A DNA stretch of 64,000 nucleotides from assembly GCF_000499385.1 (NCBI RefSeq), contig NW_013654292.1, positions 62,001 to 126,000 of the forward strand, written 5' to 3'. This document shows, one piece after another, positions 13,501 to 24,974 of the stretch. The DNA is from Eimeria necatrix. Its lineage: Eukaryota > Apicomplexa > Conoidasida > Eucoccidiorida > Eimeriidae. Position numbers and translations under genes: made by a program. Every line of letters starts with the position of its first letter. The first letter of the stretch is position 1. Below the pieces are notes generated by a model. That model was given only the letters and a program-made list of their open reading frames with translations. It made no database searches and was not told the origin of the DNA.

Positions 13501-15540
13501 GTACTCGAAAGAAAAGCAATAAAAGGAAGGCTACTGTATTGTAACGGACGAGCCCTGACTCTTAGGCTGCGCCGTGGCTGGCTGAGATATATACTGTACA
13601 TCATTTATATGCTTATGTGCTGATGTATACAAGAATCTTACAAGGAAGGCTGAGGCTTGAAGTCAGTTGTCGATGCTGTGCTTTATGCTGGCGAAAAAGC
13701 TGCGTACGCCTGCTTTCGATTTTCTAGTGGTGTATGCAGCCAACATAGAAGAGCAGGCAGGTAAAGCTTATACTGTAGCGGCCATTATTCTTCGTAAAAG
13801 AGAATATAGTGCAGTTGCAGGCAGAAATAGAATATCAGAACAGCAACAGAAAAATGAGATATTTCTAGGGCAGCAGCAATAAGTGAGGCTACTAACACGG
13901 CTGCAGCATACTTTTTGCTTGAAGGAGAGAATGCTATTTTCTGGAAACAGGCGCCTTCGTTGAGTGTCGATATGAACGATGAACAATGGTTTCACATTTA
14001 AAGTCAGTATCCCCACAGTTTCTTCCTCAAGGCTTTTGCACAAACTCAATTAGGTGAACGCTGAGTAGAGACGTAAATGGACTTACACATGGGTAGCATA
14101 GTCTTCAGAAAGTCCTATGCCTGTGTACTCTCTGCCCTTGAGTCCAGGCAAGAAGCCCCTGACTAAGAGTAGGCACGCAGTTTTTACTGTGGAGATAGTA
14201 TTTTCCCGTCAAGCGAAAGCTAAGCGTTCTTTCAAGTAAGCCGTTGAACACTGGATAGCAGCTCACACAGCTATTTACGAGTGGTGCTCTAGTGCAGAGC
14301 ACTACAATGCCAGATAAGGAATTCAGTGTACTATATTCTAGAGTATGTGCTTTGGTATGCTCAATAGAAATAATTAGTAGGAAAAGACTTTTTTTTAACC
14401 TAGCTACAAGGCCTGGAAACTGTCACTGAGCGGCTTTATCAAGAGATATATATAATGGGTACTTCAGTAGAGCGAAAACTACGGCGAGGCCATACCGACG
14501 TTACACCTCAGTCGCCTCAATCTTATTTCGCTCATTATACGCTGCGCCCAGCTTTTGCAGTGATCATCGAGAGGATAGAGCCACCTCCTCACATTCCCAA
14601 TATGAAAATCAGGAGAATTCATGCCCATCGACGCTTTGGGGGGACTCGGTAAATCAAGGCGTCGCGCTAGTTCTCTCGCTCTTTCCGACCTATTTTTCGT
14701 TTCCGAATAGCCTTCTATTCTCAAGAAAAAGCAGCTTTCACGGTGGTTGCCTGCCTGGGAGGTATGGATGGCAGTTGCGCTATCCCGTGAGAGGCAAAAT
14801 GTTTCAGCTGGGGACCTGATGGGAGCCGCCAGTGGCCAGCGGTGTGGTGCAGGTACATTCCAACCCTCTTGATATAAGTTGTTGTTTTTTCTGTCTATCA
14901 CTGTGCATGTTCTACGATTTTGCTAGTAGAAGGCCCATAGGACCTCTTTTAGGGAACTGTCTGCCGTGCCAGAGCAGAGGAGGAGAGTCGAGGTCTCGAA
15001 GTGTCTAGTCAGCGAAGGTCGAATTTGATAGGGGCTAGGGAGAACACTTTACTTCATAAAGAGAGTCTTTTGAATCCTTGCTGCGTCATGTCACGGAGGG
15101 GCCTGCTGATGCTACATAGCAAGGCTCATGGAGACCGGAGATTTCTGTGGATAGGGGGGAAAAGCGCTACTGTGGGCAAATACACTACAGAAGCAAATAT
15201 GCCCACTAGAGGGTTGCTGGAGACCTGAGGAGTGCCAGGTCTGTGGTGAGCTGCGTCAGGCCTGGTTCCTTCGTGTCTCCTGTTTTGGTGACGTCGGCTT
15301 ACGCTTTTCTAAACTCGCTGCATTCACCGTTCGAGCACTGAATGGAAAACACAATTACTGCAGGTCCTAATTTAAAGGGTTACTTCTGTTTCCTCCCAAT
15401 ACTTCTCCTTTGTTGCTTGGGGCTTTTTCGCTGGCTTTTTCGCTGCAACTCCGGTGCCTTTTCCAGGCCCAAACCCTAGGCCTAGCTGCAGAGTCCAGTA
15501 AGCCTTATCACCTCAAGAGTAACTCCTTCTGCGTGATATT
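7580..15540. other. Gene-poor stretch
   Basis: No exon chain, domain or RNA gene could be supported in these 8 kb. The longest open frame is 12861-13544 (plus, 227 codons), which starts at GTG and has its first ATG only after about 40 codons. Its Arg/Lys/Ser-rich composition resembles no family I know, and there is no splice-linked neighbour. A plus frame at 8543-8899 and a minus frame at 14479-14901 are likewise unsupported. The region is close to balanced base composition, without low-complexity arrays. Confidence 0.5.
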
Positions 15541-15920
15541 TAATTCTACTTGTACACTTAGGGCCAATCCGCATAGTTAGGCACAAGTCATATTTCTAGT
15601 CCCTTTTTCCGTGAAAGGGAGACTATGAAAGACCTGACGTCTGGTTTCAACCCCTTAAGTGGGATCGGTGTCTCGGCAACTGAGTCAGCCCCAAAACCTT
15701 AGTAAACGGCTGGCGCTCGTATCCGGTTGGCGGTCCTAGCGGGCTGGCGCTCATAGGTAGCTGGCTCCAGTGGCTAGTCGCTGTATATATAGCCTAATTT
15801 CGCCTGATCAATACTGATGTCGCATTCTTTCCTGTTCTTTCCGCGGAACAGGTCACTGTAGGCTCACTATAGGCGCACCAGGGAACCGTTATAGTGCCTG
15901 TGCACTGCAGTTTCCAATCC
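15541..15920. repeat. Eroded LTR-like remnant (tentative)
   Basis: Around 15891-15907 the sequence atagtgcctgtgcactgc matches the terminal motif of the Ty3/gypsy LTRs at 44.8 and 45.0 kb, where it is gtagtgcctgtgcactac or close to it. Nearby fragments (a cactataggc block just upstream and a gtagctggc block near 15756) resemble the corresponding parts of those LTRs in minus orientation. The similarity is patchy, so this is either an old solo LTR or coincidence. Confidence 0.35.
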
Positions 15921-18093
15921 AGCGGGGTAGGCGTTAGTCAAACAAGGGCAGCCAACGCCGCATCAGCACTAAAAAAGGTAAAATCAAGCTTTGATTCCTG
16001 TGCCAGTCTTGGCAAAGCAAAATTAAAAAGAAATCACTCCTCAAGGCTTCAGTACAAAAGGCCAAACCGGCAATTATTACTGGAGGCTACAGACTCTCCC
16101 TACACAAACCAGCACTGCTGCCGCTCGGGCAACGGCACTGACCGATTCTACGGTAATCTTTTCTTGGCGTAAGAGCAGAATATGTTCAAACAACTAATAG
16201 GAACTCACCTACCCGTTGGAAGATACCTACCCTGTTCTGCCGTTTTCTGATGCAATCGGCTGCTGTTTCTTCACTAAGGATCACCCACCGTGTGCTTCTG
16301 CAGAGTCGTAGATGGATACCTTCAGCTTTGGGCAAGACCGAAAGTGTTTTGCATAACAACACCTTTTGGTGATATTCTTCTAGTTTGCATTAAGTGACTT
16401 TTCACTTTTGCCTCTTTCTAAACACACAAGACCAAGTGGAGATGCTTAGACAAAGCCTGTTAAAAGAAAGCTTTCCTGCCTTACTAAAAGTGAAGGCAAT
16501 CAGCTGCTTACTCGACAATCATAAGTGAGGCTTACTCTTCGTAGAAAGGCGCATACCTGTGGTAAAGGCCAAAAAGCTGTTCTGCGGCTGATTTGGAGAT
16601 CTGCTGTTCAGCATCTCAGTATTGTTCTGTCTAACTTTCCTCTAAGTTAGGTAGGACCTTACTAACGTCAAGAGCGCTCTCAAAATAAAAACCAGTTTGT
16701 CTTTGGACTGCAAAACTGTAAAAGAATAAGAAGCTTGCTACTAGAGAACAAACTGTGAACAGGAAATGGAAAAGAAGGCTTCACCTGTTCCTCAATAAAA
16801 AAGCAGTGAACTTGGGCGAGGTGTTAGCTTCGAAGCACTGCCTCTAGTGACCGACCACACCGTCTCTATATTTTTCGTAGGGGAGCTTAGTTGGTAGGAA
16901 GAGAGAAAAAACAGTTGCATATGGGGGAAGCTATATGGCACACTGTCTTAACCCCACGGAACTGGGCACCTGACAAATACTTCCAGCTGGTATTCATTGT
17001 TAAACGCCCAACCTAGCCTTCACCTCGTTCTTCTACTCAGTCCATTAGGGGTACGGTCACATGAATCGTCATGCGAAGGCGCCGAACGAACAACTCGTGA
17101 GATTGGTTGCTTTTGCTTGACAAGAATTTTTGGTTCAATTTCTTCTCGCGGGCGTGGGCTGCTGGAATTATGTGAGAATGCAAGCAAATTCGCGTTGAAT
17201 CTCGAACAAAAATGGAAAGAATAACTCAATGGAAGAAAGCAGGAGAACAGGGAAGCTGGAGATTTGGCTTTTAGCCTCTAAAGCCCACTAACGTCAAAAA
17301 ACGGACCTTGACATGCCAACGAAGCTGGCGAAAAAAAAGAAAATTCCAGGCTAACAAGCTGTGCAAAACAGCTCAAAAAGATCCAACTGGGTGTATGGAT
17401 CCTCATGCACGGAATCAGTACTACGAAAACGTCCGTAACACTGTTAGAACCCCTGCAACATCCAGCATTCAGCTCGAGGGAGGCAGCGCAACGACTGCAG
17501 CGGGGAAAACTGCAACAAACTAGAGCAAGCAAGAATGCCCTGAGGCTCGTGGGACATTCAGAGAAACTGGCAGTGCAGGAAATTTAGTAGCTATCGAGAC
17601 CAAACATGCCCATACTGGAGTTGTAACCGCGGTTCAGTCCCCAAAGAGACAGCTGGGCCCACTGCTCATTCAGGCAGACAGCGTGCAATTGCAGAACAAA
17701 ATAACTTTCGCTTATTTGGGAATCGACTTGCAGTAAGCTGCTCATGACAGGTATACGAGCAGAAGAGAGGACAGCGAAGCGCGCCCATCGTGCAATGGGG
17801 AACCTCCAACCGTGTGCTGATGATCTCAGGGCCTCAGTTGGTATTATTGCTTGAATTTCCATTCTAATGCTTTTGCTTGTTATCAATGCAGTTTTAGCGT
17901 CATCTCTGTTACGGCTGCTTTCTCTTCCAGTTTCTCTGACCGCTGGCATGCCAAGTAGCGCACGGTAAACCCCAGAGGTGTTGCAACGTAACTCGAAGAG
18001 CCGTCTTCACACCTTATCTTCCCAAATAAGCTCTATTTTAATTTCTGAATTGTATAAAATTTGGCGCCTTACGACGCGTACTGCCACGCAAAC
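15921..18093. other. Stretch without a supported gene
   Basis: Only short open frames are present; the longest is 17584-17949 on the minus strand, without a domain or splice context. The last few hundred bases probably hold the promoter and leader of the plus-strand gene starting at 18094. Confidence 0.45.
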
Positions 18094-19444
18094 ATGTCGG
18101 CGCCTGGGGGCGATGGCGGTTGGATTCGCTCCCTTTTCGGGGGCGCAATGACCTGTGACATTCCAGAATTTTTGGATGACATGAGGTAGGTGTGTTTACT
18201 GCGGCTTTTTCTAGTATATAGCTGGCATTCCACCTCAGTTGGCGCAGCTGTGTGCCTCTAGGACTACTGCTGAATACTCAAACTGGTGTCTACTGAAAAT
18301 TCCAAAACTTACTCAAAAATACAGACCCTGCGAATGGCGTGCTGTTGGACTGCAGCAAAATAATGATTGTTCCTGACCAGCAAGAGGCGTTCGTTAACGA
18401 CGATGGGAGCATAAGTGTCATCATCGAGGTACTGGAACATCAACCGGTGCCGGACACACAGGCTGCCGAGTGGGTCGACCCATTTTTCTCATGTTGAAGG
18501 CAACATCATTCGGGACATTGTCTGCAGAGTGTTCGCTCAATGTTGCTTAGCCGATACGCGGTACGCGCCCGTCTTCATGTCATGTAGTACAGCTCTGTGG
18601 GCGGAGCTTTGGATCGTAACAGGTTCTTTTTCAACGACCTCATGGCTGAAAACTCCTCTCTGTCCTCAAGAATCTTGGATACGTCGATTGTGCCCAAGGA
18701 AGAGCCCCCCATGCAAGGACAGTGAGAAAACTTGAAGGAACTGGATGTCCAGAGAAATTGCAACATTCAAAAAAGCTGTCCTTGTCCTACGATACCAGCC
18801 ACGTACCTTCACGCATTTCGTTTGGATTGTAGAGGCCGAGTAAAGTGCAGCCGCCAAATTGGGCATTGCTAGGAGTGTGCCTTTGGTTTTTTTTTGTTCA
18901 ACAGCGCGCTTGCATTTCTTAAGGGGGAGTTCCAAGTTCAGAAGAAACGTGCTGCAAGGCCTGACCACGTACTGGTGCGGCTGGCAATCGTACGAATCCC
19001 AGGTTCGCTATATTCGGTACAACCTGTAAATGGGTTTCCTCGTGAGTAGTCATGGGGTCTTGAGCATCCAAGTCCATGAGGAGTCAAAGTTCATTGCCTT
19101 GCCTCATGCCGTTTATGTAGGCATTTCGGCGTGTTTTGTCTACGTTCCATTCAGAGCACCGCGCGGATATAGTCATCTCCATGAACGAAAGAGTAACTGA
19201 AACTGCGGACGGACATGGGAATCATGCAGAAATAGGCGCAGCAGGATCATTGGATGACGCATTTCGCCTAATTGTTGAATCATTTAGAATCCTCGACTAT
19301 GGTTTATTTACTTAGTGGGGTATGCATCCCACGCTGGGTGTTGGGGTGTACAACCGCACCAAAGATAGAAACCCCCACATGGCGAGGCACAATCCGTTTG
19401 AATTCGCCTTCAGCCTCATTGCTTCACAATTGCGAGATCCCTGA
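18094..19444 (+). CDS. Multi-exon protein of unknown function (provisional model)
   Basis: No family recognised. ATG 18094 opens a Gly-rich N-terminus (MSAPGGDGGWIRSLFGG). Proposed exons are 18094-18185, 18239-18285, 18325 to about 18409, 18500-18560, 18593-18721, 18905-19025, 19157-19192 and 19316-19444 (stop TGA). Phases agree at every junction. Introns 1 and 2 would be only 53 and 39 nt, which is unusually short. The exon at 18325 also reads on without splicing to a stop at 18497 (ending DPFFSC), so a 103-residue short product is a real alternative. Later exons are clearly coding-like, for example RNRFFFNDLMAENSS and RPDHVLVRLAIVRIPG. No signal peptide or membrane span is seen. It is followed after 234 bp by another plus-strand gene; the two could prove to be one transcription unit. 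Confidence 0.5.
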
Positions 19445-19678
19445 GACGGATCATGATCTTTCACGTGAAATATAATTGTTTTTGTGGCACAACAGATATT
19501 TAACACTGGAAAGGTCGTCACTGGTGTCATCCTGTTGGCTGCATCATTGGACTACCGTGCAAAGTAACAGGAGGACTTCTCTATTTTTTTAATATATATA
19601 CAATTCTCTTGGAGCTGCATGCGTTGATCCGTTGCTTAGTTCGAGCAGTGTGAGATCAGCCATCAACCGGCTAAAATC

Positions 19679-21877
19679 ATGCTCAAGCTCTGGGCATGGT
19701 CCTGGTACCAGACGCTAACATTATGTGCAGCAACAACCGTTGACCTCGGCTTCCCACAAGGCATTATGGGTCTATTTGGCTTGCAGATGAGGCCACACGG
19801 AAAATCAGTAGGCAATTTGAGCTTCGGAGGATCACAGAACTGCAATTTTTCTGATTTCAAAGGCAGTTTCCCGTGACTCGCGCTTCCTGTCTGTGCAGAC
19901 AGATGCAGCGGAGGATTCGTTAACTGATAGGCACGATGATATCCGGGCTCAGTTCGAGGTTATTTTTTTGCACTGGCCTTAAGAGTGCCCGGCTAAACGC
20001 AAGCGTTCAGGTGTTGAATACAGACCGGTACGACCAGCTGCTTTTGTCGGCACGACGGAAACGCCACTCAGCTGCCCAGATATTGGCGGCTGCAAAACGT
20101 GAGGACTTACCTCTCTGAGATACACGACAGTCTACTTAACGAATATACCAGGTAGTGGAGCGGGGCCTCCAGAGCGGCCATTTGACGGTGGGAAGGAAGT
20201 TGCAACGGGCACTTCGGAGGAGGTGTCAACATTGAGAGCGTATGCCACCGATACGAACGAGTTCTTTACAGTGTAGCACCCTTACGTGCATTGATTGCTT
20301 AGCTACAACATGAAACAAGCGGCTCTCCTGCAAGCCGAGGCTGAGAATGAGGAGCGTATGTTAGCTGCTCTTCATGGGTTGCTCTATCCTAGATATCTGC
20401 TGAACGGCAGGTGAAGCGATGCGAATAAAGTCGATGGTGGAAGCTGTTAGGCTGTCTTTGTCCAGCGGTGAAGAAGGCTCTTTGCCAGGTATGACTGGGC
20501 ATTCGCCCTCCGTTTCTGCGAGTTGAGCACTTCATAGGCGCCCCCTGCAGAATGTGAAATTCTGAAAATAGGGCCCCTGATCTTTGTTCCTGATGTAAGC
20601 CCGTGGTCTGTAATGCTGGCGTGGCTGTTCGCCTACTGATACTCCTGCGTGCTCTTTCCAGCCTGACGAGCTTCTGCACAATAATTCGAGGTCAGTTCTT
20701 CGCAGCCTCTTCCGCAGTGCGCCCTAGTATTCCCCACTAGCAACATGGCGCAAGTCACTGGATCGGCGCTCACTTTGTACCACAACAAAGAGCTCAAAAA
20801 GTTGGACACTTTCTAGCTTCTGCTGTCGCCGCAATTTACAACCAACCACTTTTTCTTCTGAGCAGCACTTACTTTTGGGAAGGCGTGGAACTCCCTGTCA
20901 AAGCAACTGAAGATTCTCCCAACTGTGGGGCTGTCTGTACTTCACAACTCCTTGCAGTTATGAAAATCGTGCTCCCGTTTCAGGTCTCGCATTTCACTAT
21001 AGAGCGTCAGAGCAAGTGCTCTGTGCAACTTCGCCAAGTGCTCGTGATAGTTGGATCGACGGTGAGCTGTTGCAGCATGGGGGCCTTACGAGCCATATCT
21101 AGTGCATGTGACGGTCTCAGCTTTCACTGAGGCGTGGTTCTGTAGACATATGGGCATTAAGGGTAAGACGGTTTTTGGCGTATGGTTGTTCTGTGGTAGA
21201 GTACGCTTTGGAATATCAGGGACTCTGCCGAGCATTAAAGGTGCTGAACGAGGTACTGTTTATTCTGGCCATCCACATTCTGCAATTTGCTTTACATTAC
21301 ACTACGCGGCAGAAGCACAGCTTGAAGTCATTCCTCCTGTTAGTTGTTGGAGCTTTTCAGCATACATTTTAAAGGTATTTCACCTGCTTCCAAGCAGCCA
21401 CCGCAGAAGCCTGAAGAAGGCACCAACGCTGCGGTGAATGTCGATTTCTCTGTCGATGCCAATCATAAGATCAGAGTGAAGGCAAGTGCTAGCCATCCAA
21501 CACAAACCAAATCCTCGTACAAAGCGTGCTTCGCAACAGGTGAATGGCACGGAGCACCCTGCGGGTAAGGACGAGATGTTCTAACTAATACCTCTGACAC
21601 CACGAATACGCATCTTCTAGGAGAGCGCATTATGCTGGATACCCAAAAACTCGCAAAAGAGGCCGCCGCACAGGCGGAGGAACAGGCCGTAACTAAAGCA
21701 GCAATGGAAATATCCAAGCGGGCGGAAAAAGTAGCAACCAGTGGCAAAGCAATAGAGAGCTCTGAATATACCCCATCCAATGAAGGAATGGAAGCGGATT
21801 CGGGGGAATTGAATGTGCCGACAGAAACAACAGAAACAGAAGAAGAAAGCGACGAAGAAGACTTGCCAGACGAATAG
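19679..21877 (+). CDS. Multi-exon protein with acidic C-terminal tail, unknown function
   Basis: No family recognised. Exons that fit phase are 19679 to about 19807, 19899-19958, 20024-20151, 20303-20410, 20466-20488, 20551-20594, 20662-20690, 20866-21061, then an unresolved stretch at 21062-21374, then 21375-21539 and 21621-21877 (stop). Clear coding blocks include a helical segment (AALLQAEAENEER), a beta-rich block ending near FGISGTLPSIKGAER, and an Ala/Lys coiled-coil-like C-terminal exon finishing in an acidic tail (TEEESDEEDLPDE). The strand pattern VNVDFSVDANHKIRVKAS loosely recalls an Hsp70 substrate-binding strand, but nothing else supports Hsp70. The start is uncertain. Its 3' end faces the minus-strand ubiquitin-like gene. 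Confidence 0.5.
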
Positions 21878-22160
21878 TTGCCACTTGTTCCGTACCTTCG
21901 GCTGGACTGTGTGGACTACTCATGAAACAGTCTTAACACCGCAACTCAGTGCCAGCCTACCATGAGTCTCCATCCTTCTTTTGATGGAACTGGCCACAGT
22001 GGCTTGAATGGCTTGCTTGTGCTTGCTAAAGAAAACGGCAAAGCAATAATAAGCGGAATGATGCTGATACACAATTGAGTAGGGGCAATCTCTCAATAGT
22101 TTTTGAACGCCTCGCAGAAGTATGGAGCTTCTGCCTTAAGTTTTGGTCTTTGAGAAAGTC

Positions 22161-22427
22161 TGAAGTGCTGCCTAGAGATGGAAGTGCGCAGCATTGCTTC
22201 GAAGCACAGGGTTCCAAATGCAAGCAGAAATAGAGGGCACGAGACACACAGAAAAGAATGTGCTGCAGATGAGCCACGAGCACCTCAAAGAATCTGCATT
22301 TTGTTCTGGTCTCTGAAGTGCTGACCAAAAGTGGAAGTGTGTAACATTGCTTTGAAGCACAAGGCTCGCAATGCGAGCAAAAATGAAGGACACAGGCACA
22401 CAGGATGGGCTGCGTTGCAGATAAACC
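22161..22427. repeat. 153-bp imperfect tandem duplication between convergent genes
   Basis: The block starting tgaagtgctg at 22161 recurs at 22314 with about three quarters identity over roughly 113 bp (shared pieces include tggaagtg, cattgctt-gaagcaca and gctgcagat). The period is a multiple of three, so a minus-strand frame (22026-22481) runs open through both copies with the repeated motif EPCASKQC. It lies between the stop codons of two convergent genes, so it is probably 3' untranslated or intergenic sequence. Confidence 0.75.
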
Positions 22428-22551
22428 TCTAAAAATGGGACGCAGGAGCTCTACGCTGCTGCAGAAAAACACCTGTTCCAAAGCTTACGTAGCAGGCGTG
22501 CGCAGTTGGGACGTCTATGTTGCTGCTTATACGCGGGTTACTAAACGCCTA

Positions 22552-23575
22552 TCACTCTGAAGCCTGTGCGGGCTTCGACTCGGCTTCTTGCTCTGTGTTA
22601 TTCTGGGGATCATCCCCATTACCTTCCACCGACCCCTGAACTTGCTCTACTGACGGATCTGCTGCGGAGCCTTCGACTGCAGCCTGTTCTTGTTCGCCTT
22701 CTGCTTCTTTCTCTTCCTTCGGGGGGGCATCTCCAGCCGGCTGGTTGGCCTGCTTGCGCGGTTTTGCCCAGTAACAGCAATCAACGAGTATGGTTACGGT
22801 ACTATTGTTCTTCATCCCCGCGTCCTTCAGGACTTGTGAGTCGTCAAACAACATGTTGTTGTTAAATGTGAGCCTGATCTTATCCGCGCTATACCTGGAA
22901 TAAACAATCGGTCGCAGGCACCTCATTGACAACGTACTCACGGGCCGCAATAAACAGCATTCAGGAAACAGAAATGCGTCTATAACGATTCGCGACCTTC
23001 TTTACCTGTCCGGGTCGTCTAGTTCCTCGGCAACTCTTTGTTTAAGGTCGCCCACTGTTTCATGGGAGGCGATGGTCACATTTATTGTCTGGCGACAAAG
23101 GAAAGACCAGATCGGAATGCAGACGCAAGCTCCGGCTCCACAGTCTGCAGACACATAGAACTAGTTGCGTGGAATTTGTTTTCTAAACAGAGCACAGACA
23201 GGCATAAAGGTAGGCTTGGCTTCCAACGCCGACAGGGAGGGGTGCAGGACCAAAACCTACACAGAGGAGGAAGCACTCACTCTGGAGAGTTTTAACCTTG
23301 AGATTTAGATCCACACGTTCGTACACATCTACCGATAGCTTTGACCTGCCAGACTTGTTGTAATCCTTGAGTAGTTTGTCGTCCCGTAAAACGAGAGAAC
23401 CGATGAACAGTAGTATGGACTCTGGCTTCAAGTCAGAGGCATCCAAAGCTTGAATTACAGACTTTTTCACTTCAATTATAGGCGAGGTCATCTGTATATG
23501 GGGTAGCTCAAACTTCTTCCCATTGTTGCCCTTGGTCCAGTCACTTAGGACCAGCGTCACTTCCGTGGTCGGCAT
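22552..23575 (-). CDS. Protein with two ubiquitin-like folds and acidic tail
   Basis: Exons 23575-23281, 23144-23006 and 22894-22552 chain in phase to 258 residues. Exon 1 (after MPTTEVTLVLSDW) reads as one ubiquitin-like fold, with the usual alternation of strands, a helix and a final SKLSVDVYER strand. A second such fold starts at VKTLQ (compare ubiquitin VKTLTGKT), continues in exon 2 (TINVTIASHETVGDLKQRV) and ends in exon 3 with NNSTVTILVDC. The C-terminal 80 residues are Glu/Gln/Pro-rich and disordered. There is no terminal Gly-Gly, so it should act as a binding or adaptor protein rather than a conjugated modifier. If exon 2 begins at 23144 it adds a Cys-rich 19-residue insert between strands of fold 2; a start at 23088 looks better structurally but breaks phase. 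A polypyrimidine tract and CAG at 23599-23615 suggest an intron in the 5' leader. Confidence 0.72.
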
Positions 23576-24974
23576 CTTGTTGTATAGAGATACAACAGCT
23601 GAAAAAAGACAGAATAGCAACAGTAAAACGTATTTATAGCGCAGGAAAACTTGCGAAACAAAGTGAGCTTCGGATTCGCTGTGAGCTGGGATGAGCGCAG
23701 CGGCGCTGTAGTGGGATAAGTAGATGCAGTCTGCGGGCACTCACGGGCTCAAAATAGCTTTCCTAGGCTTTCCAAATATCCAAAAGTGTTATAAATGGCA
23801 AAAGGTTGAAGTTTGGAATCAGTGAGCTCTCTTCAGGGAGACATGACAGGAGGTTGCGATCGCCTCGGGGTTCAACCGTCGTGGGCGTGGACAGCCGCAG
23901 CTCAGCAGCAACCTGACTTGAACCACTGCAGTTTGCTCAAACCCCATATCTAGCCACTAAAAATTAAAAGTTACAAGCACTTCTATTCCAACGTATCTTG
24001 CTGATGTGGCAACTTTGGCTCTAAAATTTGATCTCTTCCCTGACCAAGTCCCTGTGGCTAACGAGCATAAAGCAAGCTGCATCAGGAGGCCGATTTAAAG
24101 TCGAGTTTGAGGGGAATGGAGACTTTTTTGAGCTCCTGAGTAACGATTATTTTGAGTGGTGTGGGTTATCACTACTGTGGTGAGCTCTTGTGACTAAGAA
24201 AACTCAGAAGGGCTCGGTGGTGGTCGTCGTCGCAGCCGCCGATGCTCGTCAAGCCCTGGCTTGCTGTGGGTAAGCTCGCTGCCTGGCTGAGCCACTTCCA
24301 TGACTTCACAGAAACTGTTCTTTGAGGGGAAAAAACGAACTTTTCCTCGAAGGCGGTGGAATATCAGAGACTCTTGTCGAAGATCATTGTTAACTCGGTG
24401 GGTTATGCACAACCAACACGTCGCCGACACCGCAGTTCAGCCTTCGTCGACGTTTTAGAATTTTCGGCCTGCAGGGGATTTCCAGAAAATACATATACCT
24501 TTTCATGTCATCTCGCATAGTAAATTGGTTTATATATGAGGAGTATATCCAAGGAAGCTGCAAGAAGGATGCAGGATGCAGAAAAGATGTGTGCCCGCCG
24601 TCTCATCCAACTGGCGAGGCATCGCGCGAGCGGGATGCCATCCCACCATAATGTGATAAACTGCAGGCTTCCGTTCAAGCCGACTGTTTCTAGATTATGT
24701 GTGCATGACTCTCATGGTGGGAAGATTTGTGTGACTCTTCCTGTTTGTCTTCGTGCTCTCGTCTCGGGGTATCATCGACTGGCTGGTTCGACAGACGGCC
24801 ATGCATTTACCGCGAGGAAACTGCAAGCCTGATTGGCAAGTCTTAACTGACATATTTCATCACGAATTTTCATTCGAGTCCTGTGTCCTGCGTGCGTTCT
24901 TAGGACTCATTTTAGCGTGCCTGTCCTAAATCCCTATTGAGGTTACACCATTTGGCGTTCTTGGAGCTAGGAAG
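23576..24974. promoter_or_regulatory. Divergent promoter region between ubiquitin-like gene and alveolin gene
   Basis: Two genes start at either end and read outward, so both promoters must lie in these 1.4 kb, together with a probable leader intron of the ubiquitin-like gene. No TATA box or named element can be defended. Confidence 0.4.

Noticed and set aside
12861..13544. 227-codon plus-strand open frame
   Set aside because: It starts at GTG, its first ATG is far inside, composition is unlike the real genes here, and there is no domain or splice partner; kept only as a note in the gap entry.
21375..21539. Hsp70 identity for the plus-strand gene at 19.7-21.9 kb
   Set aside because: Only one strand (FSVDANHKIRVKAS) resembles Hsp70; no nucleotide-binding domain or other signature is present.
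23590..23680. Hydrophobic leader (LLLLFCLFSAVVSL) in front of the ubiquitin-like protein
   Set aside because: The DNA is a polypyrimidine tract ending in CAG, a splice acceptor; the hydrophobic run is translated intron, and the protein starts at 23575.
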